DNA from: Heloderma charlesbogerti
Taxonomy: Eukaryota; Chordata; Lepidosauria; Squamata; Helodermatidae
Direction of reading: 5' to 3'
Assembly: GCA_026122225.1 (NCBI GenBank)
Contig: JANEZZ010001632.1
Location: forward strand, 1-64,000
DNA length: 64,000 nt
Positions 23,405 to 34,620 of this stretch are shown here, one piece after another. The position numbers and the translations under genes were made by a program. Numbering within the stretch: position 1 is the stretch's first letter; every line of letters starts with the position of its first letter. Under the pieces are notes generated by a model, which was not told the DNA's origin, did not search any database, and saw only the letters and a program-made list of their open reading frames with translations.

Positions 23405-23560
23405 GTGTGGTCTTACCAGATTTGGACCGGCCATGAAGCTCCCTTTGCGATCCTGAGACAGCCACTATTTCTCAGCCTAAGTTCTCAGAGGGTTGTTGTG
23501 GAGATAAAATGGGAGAAGTCCATGTATGCCACTCTGAGCTTCTTTGTGGCAACGCTGGAG
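23405..23560 (+). mobile_element. Degenerate tRNA-derived SINE (family 1)
   Basis: CTCAGCCTAAGTTCTCAGAG, GGTTGTTGTGGAGATAAAAT and CATGTATGCCACTCTGAGCT follow the order of the family body, with heavy divergence. Confidence 0.6.
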
Positions 23561-23614
23561 ACAAATGGAGTGAATTAATTCCCTGGCACCAACATAGGGT
23601 GGCAACTATGATAG

Positions 23615-23780
23615 TCATAGTCAATTCATTTGTATACTGCTTTTCCTACAATACGCTGTGCTTGAAGCGGCTCACAAAACAAACAAATACAATTGCCATA
23701 ATTATAATACACCAGAATACAACGTTAACACACTTTCAGTTCATTTAAAACATATTGAAATTTAAATAAGCCCAAGGAAA
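23615..23780 (-). mobile_element. LINE 3' tail fragment
   Basis: ATTTGTATACTGCTTTTCCT, GCGGCTCACAAAAC and an A-rich ACAAATACAATTGCC stretch resemble the reverse complement of an L2-like LINE 3' UTR. Confidence 0.45.
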
Positions 23781-23919
23781 AACAATCAAGCAATACCGAT
23801 GTTAATTGTCAACATGAGTTCCATATGTCTGGTCCCAGTTAATAATTGTGTTTTCTGCACTGGCTGTAGCTTCCCAAGAGTTCTGAAAGGCAGCCCTGCC
23901 TCTCTGTAGCTGTGTTGGT

Positions 23920-23978
23920 TTGTTTGTTTGTTTATTTATTTCATTTCTATACCGCCCAATAGCCGAAGCTCTTTGGTT
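23920..23978 (-). mobile_element. Very short L2-like LINE tail
   Basis: The TTTATTTATTTCATTTCTAT tail is followed by ACCGCCCAATAGCCGAAGCT, the reverse complement of the L2 3' end seen at 39930-39990. Only about 60 bases were inserted. Confidence 0.75.
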
Positions 23979-24645
23979 AGCATAGCAGTTTTCATGACTG
24001 TGACTGCAGATCTGCTCCTGGGCAGAAAGTGCCTTCTGCAGGATCCTTTCCCTTCCTGGAATCGCACCAGACACACCCCACACTTTCGGCGCCACTGACT
24101 TAGCATAAAGAAGAAAATGTAGCCAGTTGTGATGCTTATTTACTGAAATGGTTGCATGACCAGAGTGGTGCTGATAGTTGTGGTTGGTGTGTGTGTGTGT
24201 GTGTGTGAGTGAGAGAGAGAGAGAGAGAGAGAGAGAATGATAATCATTGGCTGCTTGTTGAAATCATGTGACTTGCAAGCATATGCTTTTAATGAATTCC
24301 TTTGTTCTCTTGATGTAGATTTTTATGAGGTACAGCAAGCGTGTCGATGAGGGGCACCTGGTTAAGTTAAGCTAGTGCTGCATGTTACAGAAACCTAAAT
24401 TTCATTCAGTCTGTCAGAAGATTGCATTAAACTTAACAGTAAAAACAGAGCACTCTAAAAAATATCTTGAATTGGAATGAAGCATCCCAAACAGATATCT
24501 TGGAGTTCTGCCTCAACTGAGGCAAGCCGCTTAAATGCGTCTCCACTAGCACTTCCTAGTGGGGAGCAGAGTCTGGAACGGAGTTGGGAGCAGCTCTGAA
24601 GGTGGAGCCCAGTGGTTTTGGCAGAAAAACTGTCTGTTTGCCTAA
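23979..24645. other. Unrecognised sequence apart from a microsatellite
   Basis: Apart from the (TG)n(GA)n tract nothing is recognised. Confidence 0.45.
24186..24236. repeat. (TG)n(GA)n compound microsatellite
   Basis: A GT tract is followed by a GA tract. Confidence 0.95.
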
Positions 24646-24782
24646 AGCAGCCTTCCCCAACCTGGTGCCCTCCAGATGTTTGGGGGCATCAATTCCTATC
24701 AGCCCCAGCCTGCATGGCCAATGGTCAGGAATGCTGGGAGTTGTAGTCCAACACATCTGGAGGGCACCAAGTTGGGAAAGGC
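24646..24782. mobile_element. Short hAT-like palindromic MITE (family M copy 1)
   Basis: CAGCCTTCCCCAACCTGGTG at the left faces CACCAAGTTGGGAAAGGCTG at the right; CCCTCCAGATGT faces ACATCTGGAGGG further in. The right arm has GCTGGGAGTTGTAGTCCAAC. Flanking 8-mers GCCTAAAG and AGCTAAGG agree at 5 of 8 positions, compatible with a worn hAT target site. Relatives: 28881-29016, 52471-52546 and 62395-62528. Confidence 0.8.
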
Positions 24783-24814
24783 TGAGCTAAGGTGTGCAGC
24801 CTAACAACAACAAA

Positions 24815-25192
24815 GCGAAAGGGGAAGACAGATCAGCCGTGCTGTTCAGAAACTATAGTTAATCCAAAATACAGCTGTGAGGCTGTTAACTGGGACTGGG
24901 CGTTATGACCACATTATGCCTACTATTGCTGAGCTGCACCGGCCCTCAGTTCATTTCTGAGCTCCGTTCAAAGTGCCTTCTTTTTGCCTTCTAAAGACCT
25001 TCAGGGCTTGGGACTGGGATACCGGGAGCACCACTTGTTGCCACACATGCCTGCTTGTACGTTAAGATCTCCAGTGGTGACCCTTCTTCAGGAGCCTCCA
25101 CCATTTGAGGCGAAGTGGGTAGTTTCAGGGCAAAGGCCCTACTTGGTGGTGGCATCCTGACTGTGGAATGCTCACCTCAGGGAGGTTCACCT
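24815..25192 (+). mobile_element. L2-like LINE ORF2 C-terminal fragment
   Basis: The decayed plus-strand text follows the L2 ending: CTGTGAGGCTGTTAACTGGG, then GACCTTCAGGGCTTGGGACT, then CTACTTGGTGGTGGCATCCT where the family encodes FSVVAPxLWN. It is cut by the CR1 that follows. Confidence 0.6.
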
Positions 25193-25750
25193 GTCATAGA
25201 ATTGGAAGGGATATTAGAGGTCATCTAATCCGGCCCCCTGGTCCAGGCAGGATCTGCAATGCAGCATGCAACCACAGCAACCTGGACAGGTGGCTCTCTA
25301 GCGTCTGCTGAAATACCACCAGGGAAAGAGAGCCCACTCCTTCCTGAGGCCGTCTGCTCCACTGTTCAACACCTCTTATCATTAGGAAGCTTCTCCTAAT
25401 GCTCTGTCGAAATCTGCTTCCCTGCAATTTCTACTCATCTGGAGCAACAGAGAACAAGGCTGCGCCATCTTCCGCATGAAGGCCCTGCCGATATTTGAGG
25501 ACCGCAGTCCTATCTCCCCTTAAATCTTTTCTTCTCCAGACAAAACACACCCAGCTCTTTCAGCATTTCCTCATAGGTCTTGGTTTCCAGACCTCTCGCT
25601 TTCCTGGTTGCCTCCTTTGGACATGCTCCAGGTTTTTTTTTTTTAAAAAAAACATCTTCCTTAAAATGTGGTGACCAGGACTGGGCATGGTATTCCAGAT
25701 GTGGCCTGAGCAGTACAGAATGGAGCAGAATGGTTACTCCTTATGGTCTG
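25193..25750 (-). mobile_element. CR1 LINE 3' end
   Basis: On the minus strand the ORF2 end (GDRTAVLKYRQ-type text and RSFLMIRGVEQW) leads to the tail CCAATTCTATGA. Frame breaks are present, including a T/A-rich insertion at 25628-25645. Divergence is higher than for the CR1 at 12148-12700, so it is probably an older subfamily. Confidence 0.85.
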
Positions 25751-25859
25751 GGCACTATGGGCCAAAACAGACATGACTTTAAATGTGTGTCTAGCAGCTA
25801 TGTCTTGTATTCTCTCTTCATTTTTACTCTAGAGTAGGTGCAGGGCCCCCGATCTGGAT

Positions 25860-26045
25860 CAAGACTCTAGCATGAGGGGTAAAGGGGCTTTTAAGATAAA
25901 ATAGAACATGGTAAAATATAATAGTTTAAAAGTTTAAAACTACAGTGTAAAATCAAACTAAAAACTAAAATAAAACCTAGCAGCAGTGCAAAGATTTAAA
26001 ATACACCTAAAAGATTTAAAACAACAGAAACTGAAAGACTAAAAT
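25860..26045 (-). mobile_element. LINE 3' UTR, A-rich
   Basis: The stretch is rich in TAAAAC and TTTAAAA phrases typical of the reverse complement of L2-like 3' UTRs, as at 11935-12147. Boundaries are approximate. Confidence 0.4.
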
Positions 26046-26049
26046 GAAA

Positions 26050-26880
26050 GACTTTTGCCATGTTGTCACCATCCTTACAGCTTTGGCCTACTCCATCCTT
26101 GCTTATATGTCCCTTCTTCTATCCCCCATACATGCCCTTTTCAAGTTACAGCTTCTCAGAGAGCTCCCTGTGCAGCTGCATTGGCTCCTTTAGATGTCTC
26201 CCATTTTTCCTTCTCATTGGAAGAGTTTGTAATTCTGCTTTCAATACTTTTCAGAATTTCCAATCCCTCTTGGACTCTTTCCTCCCTGAGAATTTCTAGC
26301 CATGATATCCTACCCGGCTTCTTTGACCTTTTTTGAAATGGACTTTCCTAAAGTCCAGGGACAGGGTACATGGTCAACGACGTTCAGTTTTCACATCTCT
26401 TGCTATGACAGATCACAAGATGACACAGTCACTTTCCCCCAAAGTTACTGCCACTTTCACTTCATCAACCATTCCTTCCCTGTGGTCAGGATTAAGTCCA
26501 GGAAAGCAGATCCCCTTGTTCTTTCCTCCTCCTCTCAAGAGATGAAGTTGTTGGCAAGGCAAGACCTTGGCCCTTTCTTTCTTAGCTGAGTTAGACTTCC
26601 AGCAGGTGTCAGGATAATAGACCCCCCCTTACTACAATGACTCTCCTCTGTGAAAGTTTTGTAATCTGTTTCAGAAAAGCATCATCCACATCGTCCAGCT
26701 GGCTGGGTGGTCTGCAATATACTGCCACAAAAATATCACTGTTGTTTCTCCTTCTGTCCTTACCCAGATGTGTTCAACAGGGCTTCCATTCTCAGATTCA
26801 TGGATTTCCACACAGGTGTAGACATTCTTTGCAGGTTGCCTACCTTGATGTCTTTTCAGCGTAAGGCAATGACCGTTGTT
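26050..26880 (-). pseudogene. CR1 LINE ORF2 fragment, endonuclease to linker
   Basis: Minus-strand reading of 26630-26740 gives VAVYCRPPSQLDDVDDAF then LKQITKLSQRRVIVV, matching the CR1 ORF2 endonuclease block V.VCYRPPNQDEEVDEAF. Further along, FPKRSKKPGRISWLE and EKEKWETSKGANAAAQ match the following region. Stops and frameshifts interrupt it, so it is a dead copy. Plus-strand frames here are shadows. Confidence 0.8.
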
Positions 26881-27884
26881 TTCTCAGGTTTTAAAAGCCT
26901 GCAAACATGCTTTGCATGCAGCTTGGCGTTTGCTTTTCAGTTCTGCTGACTGCACTTATACTGCTCTTTTATATCGCAGCGTTTTAATTTGTTGCAGTTT
27001 TAACATCTTGTCAGCCTGTTGAAGGGCAGGGTATGCAAGAAATTGATAAATAAGAGCTGACCTTCACTCATTTGTTTTTTGAGGCAGTAAAATCCAGGCT
27101 GACTTAATTTCTTACACTGGTTTTCATTAAGGCAGAAAACCCCATAGGTGCTGTTCTGTCTGGGGTGGTTTCCAGAAAGTTTAGGTTTTGTGCCCACAAG
27201 CGCCCCCCCCCCCCCCCCGATAAAGTTGGCTGGTGTGATTTAAAAGTAGCTCATATCGTGTAACTACCATTTGGGTCCTGCATGTCTTCACCCATGGAAA
27301 GGCACCAAAGGCCTTTGCCTTCTTGCCAGGAACCATTCTGCCACTGCAGCGTGTGAAGCGGGTCTCATTTTCACATGAGGATGTAATTGTATGCAATCCT
27401 CCCATGTGAACATTTTCAGAGTCAACCACATAAGACAGAGCCATTCAGCCTGAGCAATTTCGTTTGAGGGAAACACAGTTCAGTAGGAACCAATTTCTCT
27501 ACAAACTTAATTGAATTGAGGTAATTGTCAGTGTGCATCATGCCTTCTCACAACATAAGGGATGAGAATGAATTTGGAATTAGGGGAGTTTAAAATCTGA
27601 ATTCAAATATGCCTCCCACCACCCACCACCCACAATTCAGAAGGCCTTGCCCCATTTCGAGCTTGGCTGAGATCGCTCCAAATTTGGATTTGGCTTAAAA
27701 TGGGGCTTGCTGCTGGTGGTGGTTTCCCTGCACCCTCTTCCCAAGGAAAAAGTCACGTTGAGAAATGGGGGGAGGGGTGAACGGTGCAGGGAATACTTAA
27801 TAGGGACCTTGCCAGCTGCTCCTTAACTGGAAAGAGCATAATTTTCTTGAGTGAGATATTGCAACTTTCTCTGTCTCCTGAGGC
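26881..27884. other. Unrecognised sequence with a poly-C run
   Basis: Apart from C16 at 27203-27218, and a CTCCTTAACTGG word discussed under findings, nothing is recognised. Confidence 0.4.
27203..27218. repeat. Poly-C run
   Basis: Sixteen consecutive C residues; length may be unreliable. Confidence 0.9.
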
Positions 27885-28264
27885 TAGGGATGTTGGAAAA
27901 ATCTCTCTTGGGGGGTGGGGCTTGGCGAGCTTTCATCGGCTCGGCCCCCTGGACTTCGTTCCATCTTCTGCTAAGTGGCCCGACTTGGCCTGCAGTGAGT
28001 TGGGCCAGCTGGTGGATTATCGGTGTTTTTTAAGTTGCACAAATTACAGGTGCGGTTTGTGCAAATTGTGCACATTTTGGCCGTAATTTGTGCAGATCTC
28101 CATTTGAGCAAATTATGGCTGACATACGCACAAAAATGTGTAAATAATCCCCTTAGTTTGGGGAAAACCTGCAGCTTGGCTTGCAAATGCAAGCTGAGTT
28201 GGGGGTGCCCTGGAACTCCAGCGAGCCCCAAAAGGGCCGGATTTCCTGGCGACGGTCATCCCTA
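27885..28264. mobile_element. TA-flanked inverted-repeat element, family T copy 4
   Basis: It begins TAGGGATGTTGG and ends GGTCATCCCTA. The core, unlike copies 1 and 2, has GTTGCACAAATTACAG and TTTGTGCAAATTGTGCA, a motif style closer to the minisatellite copy (ATTTGTGCAAAATTCC near 15460). Confidence 0.55.
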
Positions 28265-28269
28265 CCCAA

Positions 28270-28836
28270 GGCACAAGAGATTACAGTTCCAATGCCCTCC
28301 TTGCTGCACTGCTTACCAGTGTGTTTCTGAGCCCAATTTAAACTGCTCTTTTTGACCTTTAAAGCCTGAAATGATTTGAGACCAAATGACTTGAAGGACC
28401 ACCTTCGCCCTTATCAGCCTGCCCACACTTTAACATCAGCAAGAGAGGTCCTCCTCACTTGCCTACCTGTGAGGGCAATTAGGTGGGCATGTATATGAGA
28501 GAGGGCTTTCTCTGCAGTGGCCCCACACCTCTGGAAGAAGTTGCCATCAGGGGTCCTCCAGGAGCCATCATTGCAGGCTCTTAAGAGGGCCCTGAAGATA
28601 TAGTTCTTTACTCTGGCCTTCCCCTGAGTATGTTTTATCAGACTGGATTACAGCTGCAATTGTGTTGGTTCAGTCTTATGCTGGTGTTTGCTGTTTTGTG
28701 GACATTTTGCTGCTTTTATTATTGCATTGGCTTTTTTATTATGAATTTTATGGTATACATTTTAATGTTGTGTACCACCTTGAGCGGGGTCCTTCCCTGA
28801 AAAGTGGCCTATACGTATTTTAGATAAACAAATAAA
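28270..28836 (+). mobile_element. L2-like LINE 3' end
   Basis: The plus-strand text follows an L2 ORF2 terminus: TGACCTTTAAAGCCTGAAAT, CTTATCAGCCTGCCCACACT, GAGGGCTTTCTCTGCAGTGG (RAFSAVA) and CCACACCTCTGGAAGAAG (PHLWK). A 3' UTR and tail, ATAAACAAATAAATAAG, complete it. It is in multiple frames and inactive. Confidence 0.8.
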
Positions 28837-28880
28837 TAAGATGCTTCCAGTTAAGGAGCAACTAGCTAGTGCCTCTAGCT

Positions 28881-29016
28881 CAGGGGTGGGCAACTTGTGG
28901 CCTTCCACTTGTTTTGGCTTACAACTCCCATCAGCCCTAGCTAGCATAGTCAGTAGTGAGGGATGATGGGAGTTGCTGGGCAAAATAGCTGGAGGGCCCA
29001 AAGTTGCCCACCCCTA
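28881..29016. mobile_element. Short hAT-like palindromic MITE (family M copy 2)
   Basis: CAGGGGTGGGCAACTTGTGG at the left faces AAAGTTGCCCACCCCTA at the right; ACAACTCCCATCAGCC faces GATGATGGGAGTTGCT. A target duplication is not convincing. Confidence 0.75.
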
Positions 29017-29914
29017 GTCTTGGCTAGTCCTTCTCACTGCTGGTCACCTCTCCCCCTTGTCAAAGTTTTTTTGGTTGAAAAGGGACGGATTGGTAGGGTA
29101 GGGGGCTCACCCCCCACCATTAGGGCTTTGTGCGTATATGTAGCTTTCTTGATACGTCCCCCCACCCTCACCCAAATATTCCCCAGGAAAGAAAGATAAA
29201 CATCTCAAATGGATTTCAAGACTATCTGAGGAGAGTTTGCTCATCGCTACTTGCAGCTCTTATTTCAGTGGTACATTGTGCAGGAATGCCTTTTACCGAA
29301 ATTAGAGCTGTATACAAGCATATATCATCAGTTCCCTGCACCCCGCTCCAAATTCTTACATAATTGCTTTAGATAAAGGATTGTTGTTATTGTTACAGGC
29401 ATTTACACTGGGGAAGTTATGTGTGTGGCATTTTAAAGACAATAATACATTTGCTGCATTTTGACGTTCTGCTATTGCACTCTTCTCCCCCCTCCCCTTT
29501 GTATTGAACTCTTTAATGTGGGCACCATTGTTGAGGAACTGTTTGATGCTCCCTTGTCATCTGCAGACAGGAGAAACATTTTTTTTTAAAAGCCACAGTT
29601 CAAACAGACAGAGTAGTTGCTTCTGGTATAGTTTGGAATGACACATGATGAGGCAAATCAGGGTTTCTAACCCCATGGTTTGATGGGGAGTTATTTGCGG
29701 AGGAGAACTGGTGGGTAGGACTTGGTGGTACTTAATTCTTTCCCCGCTGGCTAATTTACTTCCACAGCCGTTCGCTCTGGCCATTTTCTTCTCCTTATTC
29801 CCCCCCCCCGCCGCCCCAGCTCCCACTGGGACTACAGAGAAGCCCAGCTTGGGGAGAAGGTGTGATGGGGCAGAATCTATGGGCAGGTGAGAATTAAGTG
29901 GCTCTCCTACTCAC
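29017..29914. other. Unrecognised sequence
   Basis: No feature supported. Short C-rich runs near 29800-29818 are low complexity. Confidence 0.45.
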
Positions 29915-30392
29915 TGGGCCTGTTCGGACTATTGCGACAGGAAAAGAAGCCATCGTGGCTTCTCACCCTGCCCCGTGTGTGCTGCCATAAGAACATAAGA
30001 AGAGCCCTGCTGGATCAGATCAAGAGTCTGTCTAGTCCAGCATTCTGTTCACACAGTGGCCAGCCAGCTGCCTGTGGGAAGTCCACAAACAGGACATGAG
30101 TGCAACAGCACCCACCCGCCCATGTTCCCCAGCAGCTGGTGTACATAGGCTCACTGCTGGTTGGTGTGTCATTCAAACCCAGTGCGTGGCGTGGCGGGGA
30201 TGGATTCATACCCACCCTACAACCTCTACTGCACACTGAGTATTGTAGGATGGGTACAATACCGTGTGCCGGGTTCAGATGACACACCAACCCGTGCTGC
30301 ATGACACAAATGCCAGTCGCATGCATGGCACACGTGAGGGTGGGAGGAGAAGCCACAATGGCTTCTTTTCTTGGCATGATTCTCTGAACCCA
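29915..30392. mobile_element. Palindromic MITE carrying a nested retroelement tail
   Basis: GAAAAGAAGCCATCGTGGCT near 29941 faces AGCCACAATGGCTTCTTTTC near 30352, within longer arms bounded by CTGTTCGGACTATTG and CATGATTCTCTGAACCCA. The arms enclose extra sequence at 29987-30175. Confidence 0.6.
29987..30175. mobile_element. Retroelement fragment nested in MITE
   Basis: The phrases AACATAAGAAGAGCCCTGCT, CTAGTCCAGCATTCTGTTC and CACAGTGGCCAGCCAGCTGC form a sequence I know to be highly repeated in reptile DNA. I cannot say whether it is a SINE or the 3' end of a CR1/L2-type LINE. Confidence 0.55.
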
Positions 30393-31711
30393 ATTACTGA
30401 TTCTGTCTTGCCATCCATTAACCTGTCAGATTCATGTATGGGAGATCTATCTTTGCTAAGGTAATGTGTAGTCCCATTCTTGGTGATGGGTGAACTAGAG
30501 ATTGCATATACCTCAACTGAGAATACCAGCCCCTGATTTTGTACTGCTCATAAATCCTCGGGGCAGGCAGGGATGGTCAAAAATGTAGTTTACTTCTTCC
30601 TTGACTTTAAAAGCCACACTGATTTCTCTGCTTTCCAGAATCTAGAGCAGGGGTGCCAATTAGTGAGAACGGGGGAGGATCACCTCCCCAGGCCCCCTTG
30701 TATTTCACATGTGTTCATTTTTATATCTGTTGTTGTTTGAAGTATGAAAAAGTAACCACTATAACATCTCTTAAATTTCCAAAAAGCAAACTTGAAAGTA
30801 CCCAGGAGAGCTTCTAAACCTCTACTGTTAATCTTGCTTCTTTTCTGAAATCCTTTCCCCCACTTTACTGAAACCAAAAAATGATGCCCCTGATCTGGAG
30901 GTGTCCAAAATCCAGGGTAGGTCAGTAAGTAAGTTGTGGATTAATTAGATACACTTTTGTGCATGCGCAATTGACAGGGCTGTTTGTGTCATGTGTTTTT
31001 TGCATTGTGCAACATCTCACTTTTATAGAGAGAGGGCGAGAAGCAAGTTTCTACCCCTATTGATTCTGGAAATAGTCTTGAAAGTATAAGACATTTGTGG
31101 AGAAGTCTCAGAAGCCACAAATAGTTTGAACAGGATGTTCTCACTGGATTGCTGCAACTACAGATGGCTGGTTGTGAAAGTGTTTTTATCAAGAGGATCT
31201 TGATGACCATATTTCAAGGAGTCCTTTGGAGGGTACACAAAGCTTTTGTGTTATTAAATGAATTCCCTACACGTTCATATTCCTTGTGCCTCCGATATAA
31301 TGTAACTGTTGAGAACATTAAGTATTATAAATGCATCTAACCCTGATCGCAAGGGTGTATAAGCTGACAGTCTTGGAAACAAAAAGGCCAAGTGGAGCTC
31401 TAAGAAGAAAGCTGCTTTGGGTCATAGCCTCATGGCATGTTCTCCAAAGACACAGATTACTTCTTTTTTGCCCTGGCAATGTTTCGACTAATTGTGTTGA
31501 GAGCAGGTATTCATCAGAAGATCTCCATGTAGACCTGGTCACAAGCCATCTGTGAGATCTCTGGAAAATGGATGGATTAATAAAATTTGTCTTTAACACA
31601 CGCATGTGTTTCAAAACTGCGTGTTCTTTACAAACACACACACATGTTACAAAACAGAAAAATGGCTTGGTTAAGAGTAAAAGGAGGCACTATGGAAATG
31701 GCAAGGCTGGG
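30393..31711. other. Unrecognised sequence
   Basis: No feature supported. Confidence 0.45.
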
Positions 31712-32070
31712 AGGCTGTTCACATGTCATGACCTGATTTGCTTAACTTAGAATCTCTATGGCCGAGCGGCAGCAAGCTCACTGCCTGCTTTGTGCCTGTC
31801 ACTTTCACTTTCAATCAACAACCCAGGAATGACCTGTTTCTGGGTTACCCCCTAAAAAACCCAGAGTTCTTGGATTCGGTGGTCATGATAACAAGCCAGG
31901 AATGTTCCTGGGTTCGGATGTCATGATAACAAGCCAGGAATGTTCCTGGGTTGTTGACTGAAAGCAGAAGTGATGAGCACATGTGAGGGAGTGCACTTGC
32001 TTGCTCCTCCTCAGCCACAGCAATTCCTGGGTTAAACAACCCAGGAATTGCTGTTACGTGCAAACTGTAT
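31712..32070. mobile_element. TTCACACAT-family MITE with internal tandem duplication
   Basis: The left edge GGCTGTTCACATGTCATGAC and the right edge GTTACGTGCAAACTGTATC are weak inverted repeats. The core is full of AACCCAGGAAT/ATTCCTGGGTT palindromes. A 38-bp unit is duplicated at 31883-31957. Confidence 0.55.
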
Positions 32071-33615
32071 CAGAGTAACCAGGGAGCTTGGGTGCTGGTG
32101 ATGATGATGGGCCCTGGAGGTAGAAATAGATTTGAAGGAAAGGAGAAATAACAGAGAAGAAGCAGGTATGGTTACCTGGCTTCAGCATAAGGGGAACCCA
32201 AAGGATTCCACTTCCAGGTTGGTTGCAAATAATAGTTAGAAAAATAGTTAGAAAAACAGTCTATGCCCAGGCTTCCCAGCTTTTAGTTATAAACTTTTCA
32301 AAATGGAGTGGAAGCCAAGTGAAATTGTAGATAACAAGCTTCTCCACATTATCCATAAACTTCCAAAAGAAAGGCTTTTGGCTGGACAAGGATGGGGAGA
32401 CCAAACACAGGCTTAGTTATTCCTAGAGACCCTGCAGCCACCACAATTTGATTTAAAAATAAAATTGGGATGGGGAGAGCCTTGGAAACGGAGCTTCTCT
32501 TTAGAATTCCCACTACATATTTTTTAAAGGTGGCTAAAATGGTTGTGCTCAGCTTGAGATCTTTGATAGCTGCTTCCCAGTGCCTTTAGCTCCCTGTTTG
32601 ACCATTACCATTGGACTCAAAACTGACAATTCTCACATAGGTTGCAGTCCTCTGCAAGGCACCAAAAATGGAAGTAGGGAGCTCACATTTAGACAAAGAA
32701 GCTTTGGACTCAACAGGCACTTTACCAGGTGGTAACACTTTCTCTCTGGATGTACAAGGCCAATGGATCTTCAGAGCAAATGAGGCAGCAGAGTGGTTCA
32801 TGCTAGGAAAAGATCATGAGGAACGATTGTCGTAGTCAATCGGACCCCAGGTTAATCTTAGAGTTGTGGCTCAGAAGTGTGAGGGATCATGCTCAAGCCA
32901 AAAGAGAGGTCAACTGCTGCTCAAGACTGCAGACCAGGCATAGGGTTCAAAGCAAAGGTATGAAGGACTCTTTGGCTCTGGGGATGGGTCAAAACAAAGA
33001 GAACAGTCGTTTGGCTCTGTGGAAAGAAAAGAAAGCTCAGGAAGGTTCCTGGCCACTTGATTGAGGCCAGTCTAATGGCAAGCCCAGTGCAGTATTCAAA
33101 ACAAAAGATAGAATAAAGGTTGCCCAGGTGGTATCTGAATCTGTTGACCTGTATAGGTGGTGGGAATGCTTCAAGATTGGGCCATATTTCCCACCAAGAC
33201 TCTGAATTGGTGAATGTAAAGCTACCCTTGTGGGTTCGCTGGCTGGGCAGTGAAGTGGCATTCAGGCAGGGATTTACAAGTTTCCGAAGTTACCTGGGGA
33301 GCTACTCCCTTAATTTCATCAATGGAGGAAGCACGCACACAGTCACTATGGCCCTGCAGCAACCTTCCAGAGCCTTTTTGTTCCTGGCATCTTGCCATGT
33401 ATCTTCATCCAGAACAAAATGAGGTTTTGAGCCAAGGTGTCTGGGTAATGTCAATGAAATCCACAGGACAAAATACACATTCTGAGCTCCTTTGTAACAA
33501 CAACCGTTCTTATATTTCACAGTACTTAATAGTATATTGGTGCATCTTATGTTGATGGCTTTTAATTAACTGGACCGAACATTTTTTCCTTAAAAAAAGA
33601 GAGAAACCTTGGGGT
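32071..33615. other. Unrecognised region, possibly an old retroelement
   Basis: Base composition is fairly even, and several medium frames occur on both strands (for example minus 32586-32801 and 33037-33261), but none shows a domain I recognise and none is splice-flanked. I cannot support a call. Confidence 0.3.
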
Positions 33616-34139
33616 GGGGGAATTATTGATACGTTTTCTTATTCCATGAACTCAAACATCATTCAGTGAATTGCTTAGCTCAGGGCTTATCTCCACCCCA
33701 AGGTGGTCACTGGGGACTGGTTGACATGGACTGAGACGAAGAGCCTCTTTGGAGCATGAGCTCTCAACTCCAGTAAATGTTCCACAGGGGGGTGGGTCTA
33801 CTCTGCAGAACCAGAGCAAAGGGAAGAGGTGTTCTCATGCCAGCGCTGGGCATTCAATAGCCTGTCCTACAGTGTACTCCACCCTCTGTGTCCTGAGTCT
33901 CCTTGATTTCTTTGTGGAACTTGCGTATCAAGAAATGTACTTAGGATCACAGCCTCAGTAATATAACTCTGTGCTCAATTTCTTTGAAGGTCTTTTTTAA
34001 TCAAATTGATAAGTAAAATATGATCTTTCAGTTGTAACTCATGCTTGCAAGACATGCTTTCTTCCCTAGAACAAGTAAAATGTCGACCACTGCTTAAGAA
34101 GTTCTGATGTTCTGCATTTCTGAGTGGCAGTTGCTTATT
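33616..34139. other. Unrecognised sequence
   Basis: No feature supported. GTACTTAGGATCACAGCC at about 33933-33950 may be the edge of an AAGTAAGT-type MITE. Confidence 0.4.
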
Positions 34140-34620
34140 TTAACATTTTATTCATTCATTCAATACCGCTCCATAGCCGAAACTCTCTGGGCAGTTCACA
34201 AAAATTAAAAACCATTAAAATACGTTATATAAAGTATAAATCCATTCACGGAATGACATAAAACAGATAGCACACACAACAACAGCATATATTTAAAACA
34301 GTTTAAAATGATCAATCAGAAACCATCCAGGACCTGATCAAAAGACCCCTTATATGCTGCCAAATGCCTGAGAGAAGAGGGCAGTTTTAACCTGGCGCCG
34401 AAAAGATGACAATGTTGGTGCCAAGTGGGCGTCATCAAGGAGATAATTCCATAAATGGGGGGCCACCACCAAGAAGGCCCTGTTCCTTGTTGTTGCCCTC
34501 CATCCCTCCCTCGGAGAAACTCCTGGAGGTTGGTAGCAGGCACTCTGAGCTACTGAGGCTACTTGAGCCTCAAGTGACAAAGATGGCTCCAGGAGGAAGC
34601 AAAGATTTTATATGAAGGCT
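34140..34620 (-). mobile_element. L2-like LINE 3' end
   Basis: Minus-strand translation gives RNRAFLVVAPHLWNYL and then LSSFRRQVKTALFSQAF, the typical L2 ORF2 terminus. The 3' UTR contains ATTTTAATGGTTTTTAA and ends in CGGTATTGAATGAATGAATA. It is 5' truncated. Confidence 0.85.
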
